64,000 bases of DNA, taken from NCBI RefSeq assembly GCF_001561955.1, contig NZ_CP014223.1:2232001-2296000 (forward strand). The letters are read 5' to 3'. The translations under genes and the position numbers were made by a program. Below the pieces are notes generated by a model, which had not been told where the DNA came from, did no database searches, and saw only the letters and a list, made by a program, of their open reading frames with translations. This stretch comes from Anaerotignum propionicum DSM 1682. GTDB lineage: Bacteria; Bacillota; Clostridia; Lachnospirales; Anaerotignaceae. This document shows, in pieces, positions 45,737-54,620 of the stretch (position 1 is its first letter; the number at the start of each line of letters is the position of its first letter).

Positions 45737-47146
45737 ATGAGATGTCCAAATTGTGGATTTGATTTTTCCGAAGGCTACCTTTGCCCAAAATGCGGGATTG
45801 ACACCTTTGTTTTTCTAAAAACCCAGAAGCTCTCTATTCGTTTATATAATGAAGCCTTGGAAGCTGCAAGGGAGATGGATCTTTCAGGTGCTGCTGAAAA
45901 GCTGGAGCAAAGCCTTCTTTTTGATAAAAGCAATATGCAAGCCCGAAACCTTTTGGGGCTGATTTATTGTGAAACCGGCAGAATTGCCGATGCATTAAAA
46001 CATTGGATTATCAGTACTTCTATGGTAAAAGATAATAATCCCGCCGTTGGATATATGGACTTTCTACAGAAAAATGGGCGGGAAATGGAAAAATATAACG
46101 ATGCTGTTCGTATGTACAACCAAGCTCTTCTGTACCTGAACCATGGCAGCGACGATATGGCGATTATTCAATTAAAAAAAGCAGTTGACAGTAACCCAGA
46201 CTTTATTGATGCTTATAATTTGCTTACCCTTTGTTGCATTGAAGAAAATAACTACAAACGGGCTCAGCACTTTATTGATATTGTTTTGAAAAAGGATAAG
46301 AAAAATCCTAAAGCTTTGAAATACGATAACGTTATCAATAGTGGCGGAACCAGTGGTCTGCGCAAAAAGACTCCTCGCTCCGCAGAAAGCAAAGAGGATT
46401 CCTCGCAAAAAACTGTCTCACTGAAAAAAACAGATAGTGCTCCTCCTATGCCCAGATACAAGCGTAAGGAAAAACAAATCGGTATCTTAGAAAAAAGAGA
46501 TATTATTTCCTTTCTTCTTGGTATCGTCTGTGCGGCGATTGCAATTCTTGTTTTAATGATGCCTGCTATGAATGAAGCAAAGGATAAATTAATTGTAGAT
46601 TTGCAAACAAAAGTGGACAACTATGCCGGGGAAACCAAAATGACACCCGGCGAAGTTTTGGCTATGAGAACAGAGCTTGAGACCTTGCGAAATGAAAATA
46701 AACGCCTACGCAGTGAAGAAACAAAACAGGCTAATCTTGAATTATTGCAAACCGCATTATCTCAAATGACCGATAACGATTTTGAAACCTGTGTAGCCAC
46801 ATTGGATCGTATTGATACCATAGGCTTTAGCGATGAAGATATTGCAAAATATAATTCCGTTAAAGCAACCGTTTATCCAAAGGCCGCAGACAGCCTCTAT
46901 ACCAAAGGTAAAAGCGAGTTTTTAAGCAACAAATATGCTGAGGCAAAAGCAAGTTTGGAAAGTGCATTAAAATATGCTTCCGATGAAAATTTTATTGATG
47001 ACGCATACTTCTATTTAGCAAAAATAGCTGAAAAAGATGAGGATTTGGAGCAAGCAAAAGCCTACTATCAAAAGGTTATATCCGAATATCCTGATTCTAA
47101 TCAACTTACCAATGCAGAAAATGCCTTGAAAAATCTTTCTGAATAA
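45737..47146 (+). CDS. zinc-ribbon, membrane-anchored TPR protein
   Basis: 469 residues from ATG 45737 (AAAGGAGCG RBS). N-terminal CPNCGFDFSEGYLCPKCG zinc ribbon, a first TPR block (about residues 45-180), a basic linker, and one membrane helix (ISFLLGIVCAAIAILVLMMP, about residue 265). A coiled coil (about residues 285-340) and a second, extracytoplasmic TPR block at the C-terminus follow. This looks like a cell-envelope scaffold; no function known. A CDS start at 45716 is possible but has no RBS. Confidence 0.75.
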   Translation: MRCPNCGFDFSEGYLCPKCGIDTFVFLKTQKLSIRLYNEALEAAREMDLSGAAEKLEQSLLFDKSNMQARNLLGLIYCETGRIADALKHWIISTSMVKDNNPAVGYMDFLQKNGREMEKYNDAVRMYNQALLYLNHGSDDMAIIQLKKAVDSNPDFIDAYNLLTLCCIEENNYKRAQHFIDIVLKKDKKNPKALKYDNVINSGGTSGLRKKTPRSAESKEDSSQKTVSLKKTDSAPPMPRYKRKEKQIGILEKRDIISFLLGIVCAAIAILVLMMPAMNEAKDKLIVDLQTKVDNYAGETKMTPGEVLAMRTELETLRNENKRLRSEETKQANLELLQTALSQMTDNDFETCVATLDRIDTIGFSDEDIAKYNSVKATVYPKAADSLYTKGKSEFLSNKYAEAKASLESALKYASDENFIDDAYFYLAKIAEKDEDLEQAKAYYQKVISEYPDSNQLTNAENALKNLSE

Positions 47147-47317
47147 TATGCCGCTACAGCTAGATTAGTGATTTGCAGAGTCGTGTTAAAAACATCCGCC
47201 CTTCTATGGATAAAATAATCAAAAATTGATTTTTATCAAGATATAAAAATCAGAGGAGTCAAGATCAAAGGAATTGTAGCTCCTGTTGTCCTCAGATTGA
47301 ATTGATAGTTTATGAAT

Positions 47318-47358
47318 AAGAAAAGCGGTCTTTTCCGAAAGGATAAAGATCGCTTTGT
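47318..47358. terminator. terminator between convergent TPR and DedA genes
   Basis: Imperfect stem AAAGCGGTCTTTT / AAAGATCGCTTT with a 10-base loop, T-rich on the right and A-rich on the left. It can serve both converging genes. The rest of 47147-47423 shows nothing else. Confidence 0.55.
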
Positions 47359-47423
47359 TTAAGCTTTCAATGATACATAAATAACTATGTCAACAGCCGT
47401 TGGGAATATAAGGCCACCTAACT

Positions 47424-48026
47424 TTAATGGTTCTTCTTTCTCGAAGCATTTCTCAATACAATAAAGAGAATAACTAGAAAAGCAATACCTCCTGATAACT
47501 GCCATTGGTACGCCTTTAAAAAAGCCATGCAAATTTCCCAATGGCTGCCCAAAAAGTATCCCGCACTAATCAAAGCCGTGTTCCATATTATAACGCCAAA
47601 AAAAGTATATACTAAAAAAGGTAAGGCAGACATTTTTGCCAGTCCCGCCGGAAAAGAAATATATGTGCGTGCAATGGGAAATAATCTGGCAAAAAAAACA
47701 GATTCCTTTCCATACTTTTCAAAAATACTCTGGGCTTTTCCTACCCCCAAGGCAATGGTTTCAAATCTTCCCGCCAGTTTATCAACCATTTTTCCACCAA
47801 TTCTTCCAATTAAATAACAGAATGTTGTCCCAAACATGCCCCCTATTGTTGCAATCAATATGGTATGAAAAAGGCTATAGCCATTTATGGCAATGACATA
47901 ACCAATAAAAGGCAGTAAAATTTCGCTGGAAACAGGAAAGCAACCATATTCTAATGCTGTCGCAACAAAAATTCCTCCTGCACCCAATTCTAAAATCAAT
48001 TGTTTTATTGCCTCAATCAAACTCAT
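47424..48026 (-). CDS. DedA-family membrane protein
   Basis: 200 residues with 4-5 membrane helices. DedA signature visible: FPVSSEILLPFIGYVIA, TTFCYLIGRIGG, then FFARLFPIARTYISFPAGLAKM with the conserved FxRxxPxxR pattern. Family members act as undecaprenyl-phosphate or phospholipid flippases that support envelope integrity and pH tolerance. The exact substrate here is unknown. Confidence 0.88.
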   Translation of the reverse strand: MSLIEAIKQLILELGAGGIFVATALEYGCFPVSSEILLPFIGYVIAINGYSLFHTILIATIGGMFGTTFCYLIGRIGGKMVDKLAGRFETIALGVGKAQSIFEKYGKESVFFARLFPIARTYISFPAGLAKMSALPFLVYTFFGVIIWNTALISAGYFLGSHWEICMAFLKAYQWQLSGGIAFLVILFIVLRNASRKKNH

Positions 48027-48146
48027 TTTTTCTCGCCCCCTCCATTTATCCTATGACAAAAGAAATAGAAATAGGACATTCACCTTTCATAATTAGACCA
48101 CTAAATCATTATCACTCACTTATTATTTGTAATTTTGCGAAACAAA

Positions 48147-48180
48147 AAAGCCCATTTGCAAACAAAACAAATGGACTTTT
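48147..48180 (-). terminator. terminator downstream of DUF2156 gene
   Basis: Stem AAAAGCCCATTTG / CAAATGGACTTTT with one mismatch and A/T-rich flanks on both sides, 60 bases after the stop. Confidence 0.6.
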
Positions 48181-48239
48181 CTATGATAAAATTTTTGTAT
48201 AACTTCTCAATCAGCAATTTTTATTTAGACCAAAAAAAT

Positions 48240-49259
48240 TTATTCCTCCCAGCCCCAAATTCCCTTTACTTGAGAAAGATCACGAGGGCTGAACATATAT
48301 TTTTCAATCATTTTAACTGGATGATATGCACGCTTTGCTTTACGCATTCCTTCAATACCCATATCTTCTTCACGGTTAATTAACTCTACTTCCGTGCATT
48401 CATTTTTCACATATTGCTGATTAATCATTGGATAGATTCCCTCAAAAGAGGCATCTGCTTTTTCAATATGCACTAATTGTAAATGGGGCTGCAATCTTTC
48501 CCCTAGTGTAAAGGCTACAAGTTTATTCTCGATAAAAATTGCGCCTCCCACCAGACCTAGTTCCTCCATATGATTCAAAGCCAAAAGTACAGATTTTCTT
48601 TCTTCTTTTAACTCTGCACTGATTTCCTCTTTCTCCTCTTTCCATTGGTCATAAAGAGCAATGCAGTCCTCTATCATAGAAGTTTCCAGCTTTCTATACT
48701 CATAGTCAGGGTATAAGGAAAGGAATTTATTGACATGGTTTCTTTTCGCGTGGAGCTTCTTGCCTGACAACGTCTCCAGTTTCTCTCGTTCATACACATA
48801 GTCCCATGCAATATCCGTGGGTTGAATAAACAGCTCGGGACAGGCCTTCTGCATCATTTCGTAAAAGGGTGAAGAGACAGAGCGAATTGTTGGCTCAACT
48901 CCAACTTTTTTCATATACTCAATGGCATCATAAACTGCCTTACGATAATTAACATTTTCACCATATTTGGGGATGGGTGCCCAGAAATAAATGGGAACTC
49001 GTTTGAAATCCAGCTTAATATAAAGCACATTGTCTTTTTCCGCATATTCCATTTTACCATCAGTACCCCAAATAAACATATTTGTAAAGGAAAGGTCAGA
49101 ACATTCTGCTCCCCAAGGCTTCGTATAGCTCTCAATTAGCTGCTTTTTATCCAATGTGATTGGATAAAACTGAAAAGACACACTTGATGTCTTTATTTCA
49201 ATATTATTTACAATCTCTTCTTTTTTTTGATTTTTACATAAACATTGTACTCCTGGCAT
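48240..49259 (-). CDS. DUF2156 (GNAT-like aminoacyl-transferase fold) protein
   Basis: 339 residues from ATG 49259 (TTGGAGGC RBS; earlier in-frame starts overlap the upstream gene and lack one). Motifs SDLSFTNMFIWG, LSGKKLHAKRNHVNKF and a late INREEDMGIEGMRKAKRAYHP match the DUF2156 domain related to the transferase part of phosphatidylglycerol lysyltransferases. It lacks the membrane flippase part of MprF. The substrate is unknown. Cotranscribed with the GNAT gene upstream. Confidence 0.8.
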   Translation of the reverse strand: MPGVQCLCKNQKKEEIVNNIEIKTSSVSFQFYPITLDKKQLIESYTKPWGAECSDLSFTNMFIWGTDGKMEYAEKDNVLYIKLDFKRVPIYFWAPIPKYGENVNYRKAVYDAIEYMKKVGVEPTIRSVSSPFYEMMQKACPELFIQPTDIAWDYVYEREKLETLSGKKLHAKRNHVNKFLSLYPDYEYRKLETSMIEDCIALYDQWKEEKEEISAELKEERKSVLLALNHMEELGLVGGAIFIENKLVAFTLGERLQPHLQLVHIEKADASFEGIYPMINQQYVKNECTEVELINREEDMGIEGMRKAKRAYHPVKMIEKYMFSPRDLSQVKGIWGWEE

Positions 49260-49275
49260 ACAATTGCCTCCAATT

Positions 49276-50376
49276 TTAATATTCATCAATGATATAACAT
49301 TTACATTTCGGTAAAACCTGTCTAATAGAATCATATCCATCCTGATTCAATATTGTGACAAAAGGGCGAATTTCATCTAAAGATGTATAGCCCATCAAAA
49401 CACGCAAAAATTGACCTGCCTCCACTTTCATCGCGGGATCATCATCGGTTTTTGTTCCTTTAAAGGTAAAAATACCATTGTTTTCTACAATAATGGGATC
49501 AAAAATATCAACCGCAAAGGGACAGTTTATTTCTAATTCTTTTAGAACTTCACCAATATTTGAAACACCGGCTACTCCTTTTGGATAAACATTTTTATCC
49601 CACTCAGAAGAAACTTCCACATCAGGAGGTAGTTTCACAGAAACTTGCCGACTCTTTGCAAAAACAAAAATTTCTTTTAACAAAGCATCATAGCATCCGT
49701 GGTTCGCCACAGCTTCAGGACATATCACTTCGTTTTCCAATGAGTAGACAAAGGCATAACCTTCTATTGCTGCATTTCTTAAAACAATGCAGATTCCGCC
49801 ATCTGAAGCATAATCGTCGCACTTGCGTAAAAATTCTACCTCTGTGCGTTTCACTGCCCCGCTGTAACGCCTCCAAATATTTTTTTCATACAAAGGGTAT
49901 AACTCTCTCCATTGTGCTTTGTCAAGGAAAGATATCTCTCCACCCACCTCAATGGGTTTATTGCCTTGAATATATACAGCATCCGCCACGGGATAATGTC
50001 CATATGCAAAATAACTCTCCAATGTGGCTGGGGTATGCACCACTAGGGTTACACCTTTTTGATTCAGTAAATTCATCTCATGGGTAAAAATTTTATGCAT
50101 ATAACCCTTTTTTCTATGGTCGGGGTGGGTGGATACACCGCAAAGCATGGCTCCCGTTAAATCCTTTCCTCGAACACGAATGGTATAGGGTACTCCTTGC
50201 ATCGCACTTAAAATTTCACCTTCTTTTTCCAAACAAACGGAATATTCCGGATAAAATCTGTTATGAAAAAGCCAATTGCAAAAGGCATCGCTATCCCCAA
50301 AACATAATTGCCAAAGGCGATAAAAATCCTTTGCATCTGCTTTCGTAGCTACTCTTACAAATTCATTGTCACCCAT
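49276..50376 (-). CDS. GNAT-family N-acetyltransferase (Eis-like)
   Basis: 366 residues. N-terminal GNAT fold with acetyl-CoA loop LCGVSTHPDHRKKGYMHKIFTHEM (about residue 80-100) and a second GNAT-like plus sterol-carrier-like C-terminal half, the layout of Eis-type enhanced acetyltransferases. Substrate unknown; related proteins acetylate aminoglycosides or protein lysines. Precedes the DUF2156 gene by 16 bases. Confidence 0.82.
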   Translation of the reverse strand: MGDNEFVRVATKADAKDFYRLWQLCFGDSDAFCNWLFHNRFYPEYSVCLEKEGEILSAMQGVPYTIRVRGKDLTGAMLCGVSTHPDHRKKGYMHKIFTHEMNLLNQKGVTLVVHTPATLESYFAYGHYPVADAVYIQGNKPIEVGGEISFLDKAQWRELYPLYEKNIWRRYSGAVKRTEVEFLRKCDDYASDGGICIVLRNAAIEGYAFVYSLENEVICPEAVANHGCYDALLKEIFVFAKSRQVSVKLPPDVEVSSEWDKNVYPKGVAGVSNIGEVLKELEINCPFAVDIFDPIIVENNGIFTFKGTKTDDDPAMKVEAGQFLRVLMGYTSLDEIRPFVTILNQDGYDSIRQVLPKCKCYIIDEY

Positions 50377-50574
50377 ATGTTTTCACTCAATTCTAACCCA
50401 AAGTATTTTATCAGGTCAATATTTTATCTTATGCCATTAATAGACACTGTTTTTTTATGCAACCAAAGCTTAACTTCTTTTGGATACCATAAGGAAGTTC
50501 TAAAATTAGTTTTGTGATGAGCTTCCTATACTATTTTACTAAAGATATTAGAAAAAATCAACTGATAATAATTA

Positions 50575-51132
50575 TCAATAAATAATTTTTTCGATGATTT
50601 TTTTGTACACCTTTACAAATTCCTTCTCTTTACAATGACTTTCTATTTCCTTAACAGGTATCCATGCCACATCGGAATTTTCATCTTCTTTTATTCTTAG
50701 ACTAACTCTTTCATCTGCAATGAAGGCAAAGGTTGCATTAATATGCAAGTGGTTTGGGACATATTCTCCCCTTTTATAATGCGCCGTAACCGAAAGAATA
50801 TCCAAGGAGAGTATATCCTTTGAATGAGGAACGGCAGCTATGACACCTGTTTCTTCTTGCAATTCCTTTAGTGCAACCGACAATAAATTTCCTTCCCCAT
50901 CAGCATGACCGCCTACGCATGCCCATGTATCAAAAATATTATGTTTAATCATCAGCACTTTGTCCTTTTTATCATTAAAAACCATGGCTGTTGCTGTTGC
51001 ATGGGCGAAATGGGAGGTTCGAAAGAGAATCTGGTCACCGCTTTTTTCTAAAAATTCCAATATTACCTGTTTTTCTTTTTCCTCTTCCATAGTATACGGC
51101 CGATAAGCCCAAATTGATTGTAATAGATTCAT
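50575..51132 (-). CDS. NUDIX hydrolase
   Basis: 185 residues from ATG 51132 (TGGAGG RBS 6 bases upstream). The Nudix box GGHADGEGNLLSVALKELQEETGV fits the consensus with the catalytic Glu residues in ELQEETG (shown in two pieces across about residues 80-105). It hydrolyses nucleoside diphosphate-X compounds. Linked directly to mutY (1-base gap), so a nucleotide-pool-cleaning role against oxidised bases is plausible, not shown. Confidence 0.88.
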   Translation of the reverse strand: MNLLQSIWAYRPYTMEEEKEKQVILEFLEKSGDQILFRTSHFAHATATAMVFNDKKDKVLMIKHNIFDTWACVGGHADGEGNLLSVALKELQEETGVIAAVPHSKDILSLDILSVTAHYKRGEYVPNHLHINATFAFIADERVSLRIKEDENSDVAWIPVKEIESHCKEKEFVKVYKKIIEKIIY

Positions 51133-51133
51133 A

Positions 51134-52177
51134 TTAATCCTCCAGAAGACTGCAACCCTCTTGCCAAATTTTTTTAAATGCCGAAGGCAAAGCATACTCG
51201 TTTTCTACTGTTTCTTTTGATAACCACAGAAAGTCTTTATTTTCATTCTCCACCTCAACAAAATAACAACTCATGTGCCATTCGATATGGGTAAAAATAT
51301 GTTTTTGCGCCTTCATATCTTTTATATTGCCAGATAGAATACCCCACTCACTTAATGCCACTGGTAAGGCTTTCTCCTGATTACAATTTGGCAACTGCCA
51401 AAGCCCTGACAGGAGTCCTTTTCCATCTCTCTTTTGTAAAGCTATTTTTTTTCTATGCACCAAAAAAAACACCGACAAATATTCCTTAGTCCTTTCTTTT
51501 TTGGGGCTTTTCACAGGAAATTGCAATACAGCATTTTTTCTGTAAGCCTGACAATATTTCCTCACAGGGCAAATTTCACATTTGGGATTTCCATTCGGCA
51601 AGCAAACTGTTGCCCCAAGCTCCATTAATCCTTGGGTAAAATTCCCCTCATCGCCAGTGGGCATCATCGAAGAAAGTTCTTCCTCCCAAGCTCCTTTGGT
51701 GGATGCTAAGGTAATATCCCTTTCATCAGCCGTCAAGCGTGACATCACCCGCAATACATTGCCATCCACCGCCGCATAGGGCAATGAAAACGCAATGGAT
51801 GCAATGGCACCTGCAGTATATGGGCCAATGCCCTTTAGCTTTCGCAAAGCATGATAATCCTGTGGCAAAGCGCCTCCATATTCATCTACTACCGTTTTTG
51901 CCGCTTTTTGCAGATTTCTTACCCTACTGTAGTAGCCTAGGCCCTCCCATAATTTCAGAAGGGTATCCTCTTCGGTATTTGCCAAAGCCTCAATGGTAGG
52001 GCATGTCTGCAAAAATCGCTGAAAGTAAGGCTTCACCGCTTCCACACGGGTTTGCTGTAACATAATTTCAGATAACCATATATGATAAGGATTTTTCGTT
52101 CTTCGCCAAGGCAAATCCCTTGCATTTTCCTTATACCATTGTATCAATTCCTTTACAATATCCTTAGAATCCTTCAT
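51134..52177 (-). CDS. mutY: A/G-specific adenine glycosylase MutY
   Basis: 347 residues. Removes adenine opposite 8-oxoguanine. N-terminal LPWRRTKNPYHIWLSEIMLQQTRVEAV with the catalytic Glu. HhH motif LKGIGPYTAGAIASIAF is followed by the catalytic Asp in AAVDGNVLRVMSRL. The [4Fe-4S] cluster ligands are in PKCEICPVRKYC, and the C-terminal domain is NUDIX-like and 8-oxoG-sensing. AGGAGC RBS upstream. Confidence 0.95.
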   Translation of the reverse strand: MKDSKDIVKELIQWYKENARDLPWRRTKNPYHIWLSEIMLQQTRVEAVKPYFQRFLQTCPTIEALANTEEDTLLKLWEGLGYYSRVRNLQKAAKTVVDEYGGALPQDYHALRKLKGIGPYTAGAIASIAFSLPYAAVDGNVLRVMSRLTADERDITLASTKGAWEEELSSMMPTGDEGNFTQGLMELGATVCLPNGNPKCEICPVRKYCQAYRKNAVLQFPVKSPKKERTKEYLSVFFLVHRKKIALQKRDGKGLLSGLWQLPNCNQEKALPVALSEWGILSGNIKDMKAQKHIFTHIEWHMSCYFVEVENENKDFLWLSKETVENEYALPSAFKKIWQEGCSLLED

Positions 52178-52213
52178 AAAAGCTCCTTACAAAGATAATT
52201 ATTTATATTCATT

Positions 52214-52837
52214 TTATCGGATACAAAACAGCTTCATATAAACAGGAAGGATTAATCCCCCCACACTGTTTCCCAAGGTCATAACAAGAATTGCCACAAA
52301 ACAATGTCCATCCCAAGCTTTGGACAAACTGAAATAAAACATATTTGCAATCACGTGCTCAAAGCCACTTAAAATAAACACCATAACAGGAATAAAAATT
52401 GCCAATGCCTTCAATGTTGAGCCTTCTATATTCCGATATGCATCAATCGCAATAAACATTAACATACCGCATAAAATTGCCAAAAGAAAGATACTCATAA
52501 AATTATCCCCCAGTTTGATTGCGGCAATTCCTTGAACCCTTTGAGAAATAGTCGCATATAGTCTTGTATGCTGAACCATCCATGCCAACAAGTATGTACC
52601 TATCAGATTCCCAATCCAAGTTATACCGAGTTCAATAAAATACACAGGCTTTTGGAAAATGAGATAGCCAATCCTTCCCGTAAAGAGTTGCAGTTGAAAA
52701 CAGATGATAGAATACAATCCTATGGCAAAGAAGAAGCTTCCCAAAATAGGATTTTCTATCGATAAAAAAACTGTACCTCCGATACCAATTAACATACCTG
52801 CAATGATTGCAGAAACCAACTGTCTTATCTTTTCCAC
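52214..52837 (-). CDS. formate/nitrite transporter (FNT) family channel
   Basis: 207 residues with six hydrophobic segments. FNT features: ISAIIAGMLIGIGGTVFL-like first helix, then GLYSIICFQLQLFTG, and VFILSGFEHVIANMFYF with the central His. Moves small monovalent anions (formate, nitrite, lactate or hydrosulfide) across the membrane. Shorter than E. coli FocA (about 285), as in several clostridial members. Confidence 0.82.
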   Translation of the reverse strand: MEKIRQLVSAIIAGMLIGIGGTVFLSIENPILGSFFFAIGLYSIICFQLQLFTGRIGYLIFQKPVYFIELGITWIGNLIGTYLLAWMVQHTRLYATISQRVQGIAAIKLGDNFMSIFLLAILCGMLMFIAIDAYRNIEGSTLKALAIFIPVMVFILSGFEHVIANMFYFSLSKAWDGHCFVAILVMTLGNSVGGLILPVYMKLFCIR

Positions 52838-53036
52838 GCCCTATTTCCTCCTAGAAAAACAATATGATTTAGCATACACGATAACGAAACGGTATGTCAA
52901 TATATAGCGTAAAAAATCAAAAAAAGCCTATATATTGCATGAATGGTTTCTCTTGCGCATCATCATACAATGTGATACGATTACTAGAGAAAAATGGAAA
53001 ACATCAGTATAATCAATATCATGGAGGGAAATGTGT

Positions 53037-54371
53037 ATGAATCAAGAACTTTGGAATCAAATTCATTGCAAAGACCTTTTAAAAAAGGTGAGCAATGGAA
53101 AAGAAGTGGTCTGGGTAAATGAAAATTTGGAAACTGCACAAAGCGCCTTATCAAAAATTGATATTTCCTTAAAAGATATTGATGATGCAGAGGCACGGTT
53201 AGCTCGATTTGCCCCATTTATTTTAAAATCCTTCCCCGAAACAGCTGGGGAAAAGGGACTTATTGAATCTCCTTTGACAGAGATTAGAAAAATGAAAGCT
53301 CAACTAGAGGGGGAATACAAAACAACAATACCCGGCAGGCTCTTCCTCAAGCAAGACAGTCATCTGGCTATCTCCGGCTCAGTAAAGGCAAGAGGCGGGA
53401 TTTATGAGGTATTGAAGCATGCGGAGGATTTGGCTTTGGAACATGGTATGCTAAAAGAAGAAGATGACTATAGCATCTTTGCTTCTGATGGATTTAAAAA
53501 ATTCTTCAGCCAATTCAAAATTCAAGTTGGTTCCACAGGAAACCTGGGTATGAGTATCGGTATCATGAGTGCCGTTCTTGGATTCCACGTAATTGTTCAT
53601 ATGTCTGCTGATGCAAAGCAATGGAAAAAAGATTTGCTTCGCAAACGTGGTGCTGAAGTCATTGAATATGATGATGATTACAGTAAAGCCGTTGAAGTTG
53701 GTCGTAAAAACTCTGATGCAGACCCCACAAGCTATTTTGTTGACGATGAAAACTCTGTAACTCTTTTTCTTGGTTATGCCGTTGCGGCAAAACGCATCAA
53801 AGCCCAGTTCGATGCACAAGGCATTGTAATCGATGAGGAGCATCCCCTTTTCGTATACATCCCCTGTGGTGTTGGCGGTGCACCGGGAGGCGTAACCTTC
53901 GGCCTAAAACAAATTTTCGGCGATAACGTTCACGTCTTTTATGAAGAACCAACACAGGCGCCCTGCATGCTGGTAGGTATGGCATCAGGCATGCAAAATA
54001 AAGTAAGCGTGCAAGATTTTGGTCTTACCGGTCAAACCCATGCAGATGGTCTTGCAGTGGGACGAGCTTCAGGATTTGTAGGCGGTGTTATGACCCACCT
54101 ATTATCAGGCATTTTCACCCTTGAAGATTATCATATTTATGACTTAATGCGTGATATTGTGAACACAGAGGATATCTTTCTGGAACCATCAGCCTGCGCC
54201 TCCTTCTGGGGTCCTATTCAGTTAATGAAATATCCTTCAACAAAGGATTATGTAGAGAAAATGGGATTGCTTCCTAAAATGAAAAATGCAATTCATGTCC
54301 CTTGGGCAACAGGCGGAAGCTTAGTTCCACAAGAAATCAGAGACGAATATATGCACACTCATTTGAAATAA
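53037..54371 (+). CDS. dsdA: D-serine ammonia-lyase
   Basis: 444 residues from ATG 53037 (GGAGGG 8 bases upstream). PLP enzyme of fold type II that turns D-serine into pyruvate and ammonia. PLP-lysine in ISGSVKARGGIYEVL (about residue 118), glycine loop GSTGNLGMSIG, and a late FGLTGQTHADGLAVGRASG and PSACASFWG as in DsdA. Monocistronic, ended by a strong terminator. Confidence 0.94.
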   Translation: MNQELWNQIHCKDLLKKVSNGKEVVWVNENLETAQSALSKIDISLKDIDDAEARLARFAPFILKSFPETAGEKGLIESPLTEIRKMKAQLEGEYKTTIPGRLFLKQDSHLAISGSVKARGGIYEVLKHAEDLALEHGMLKEEDDYSIFASDGFKKFFSQFKIQVGSTGNLGMSIGIMSAVLGFHVIVHMSADAKQWKKDLLRKRGAEVIEYDDDYSKAVEVGRKNSDADPTSYFVDDENSVTLFLGYAVAAKRIKAQFDAQGIVIDEEHPLFVYIPCGVGGAPGGVTFGLKQIFGDNVHVFYEEPTQAPCMLVGMASGMQNKVSVQDFGLTGQTHADGLAVGRASGFVGGVMTHLLSGIFTLEDYHIYDLMRDIVNTEDIFLEPSACASFWGPIQLMKYPSTKDYVEKMGLLPKMKNAIHVPWATGGSLVPQEIRDEYMHTHLK

Positions 54372-54390
54372 ACAAATTCATTTGTGATAA

Positions 54391-54420
54391 TAAAAATAAC
54401 GGCAAACGCCGTTATTTTTA
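54391..54420 (+). terminator. terminator of dsdA
   Basis: Perfect 13-bp stem TAAAAATAACGGC / GCCGTTATTTTTA with a 4-base loop, 19 bases after the stop. Confidence 0.9.
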
Positions 54421-54498
54421 TTATTTCATTTAATTATGCAAGCTAGATTTATTGTAAATCGGCAAACATTATTTTTATTTGTCAGCCAAAATAATAGA

Positions 54499-54550
54499 AA
54501 AGCCCATATTTCAATATCTGAAATATCTTTCAAATAAAGCAATGGGCTTT
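54499..54550 (-). terminator. terminator downstream of lysA-like gene
   Basis: Stem AAAGCCCAT / ATGGGCTTT enclosing a second inner stem (TTTCAATAT / ATATCTTT region); T-rich on both flanks, 71 bases from the decarboxylase stop. Confidence 0.55.
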
Positions 54551-54620
54551 CTTGTTTTAAACCAATAGGTCAAAGTCACTTACTATGTTTGTCAAAATAG
54601 GCATAAATCTTATTTCACAT

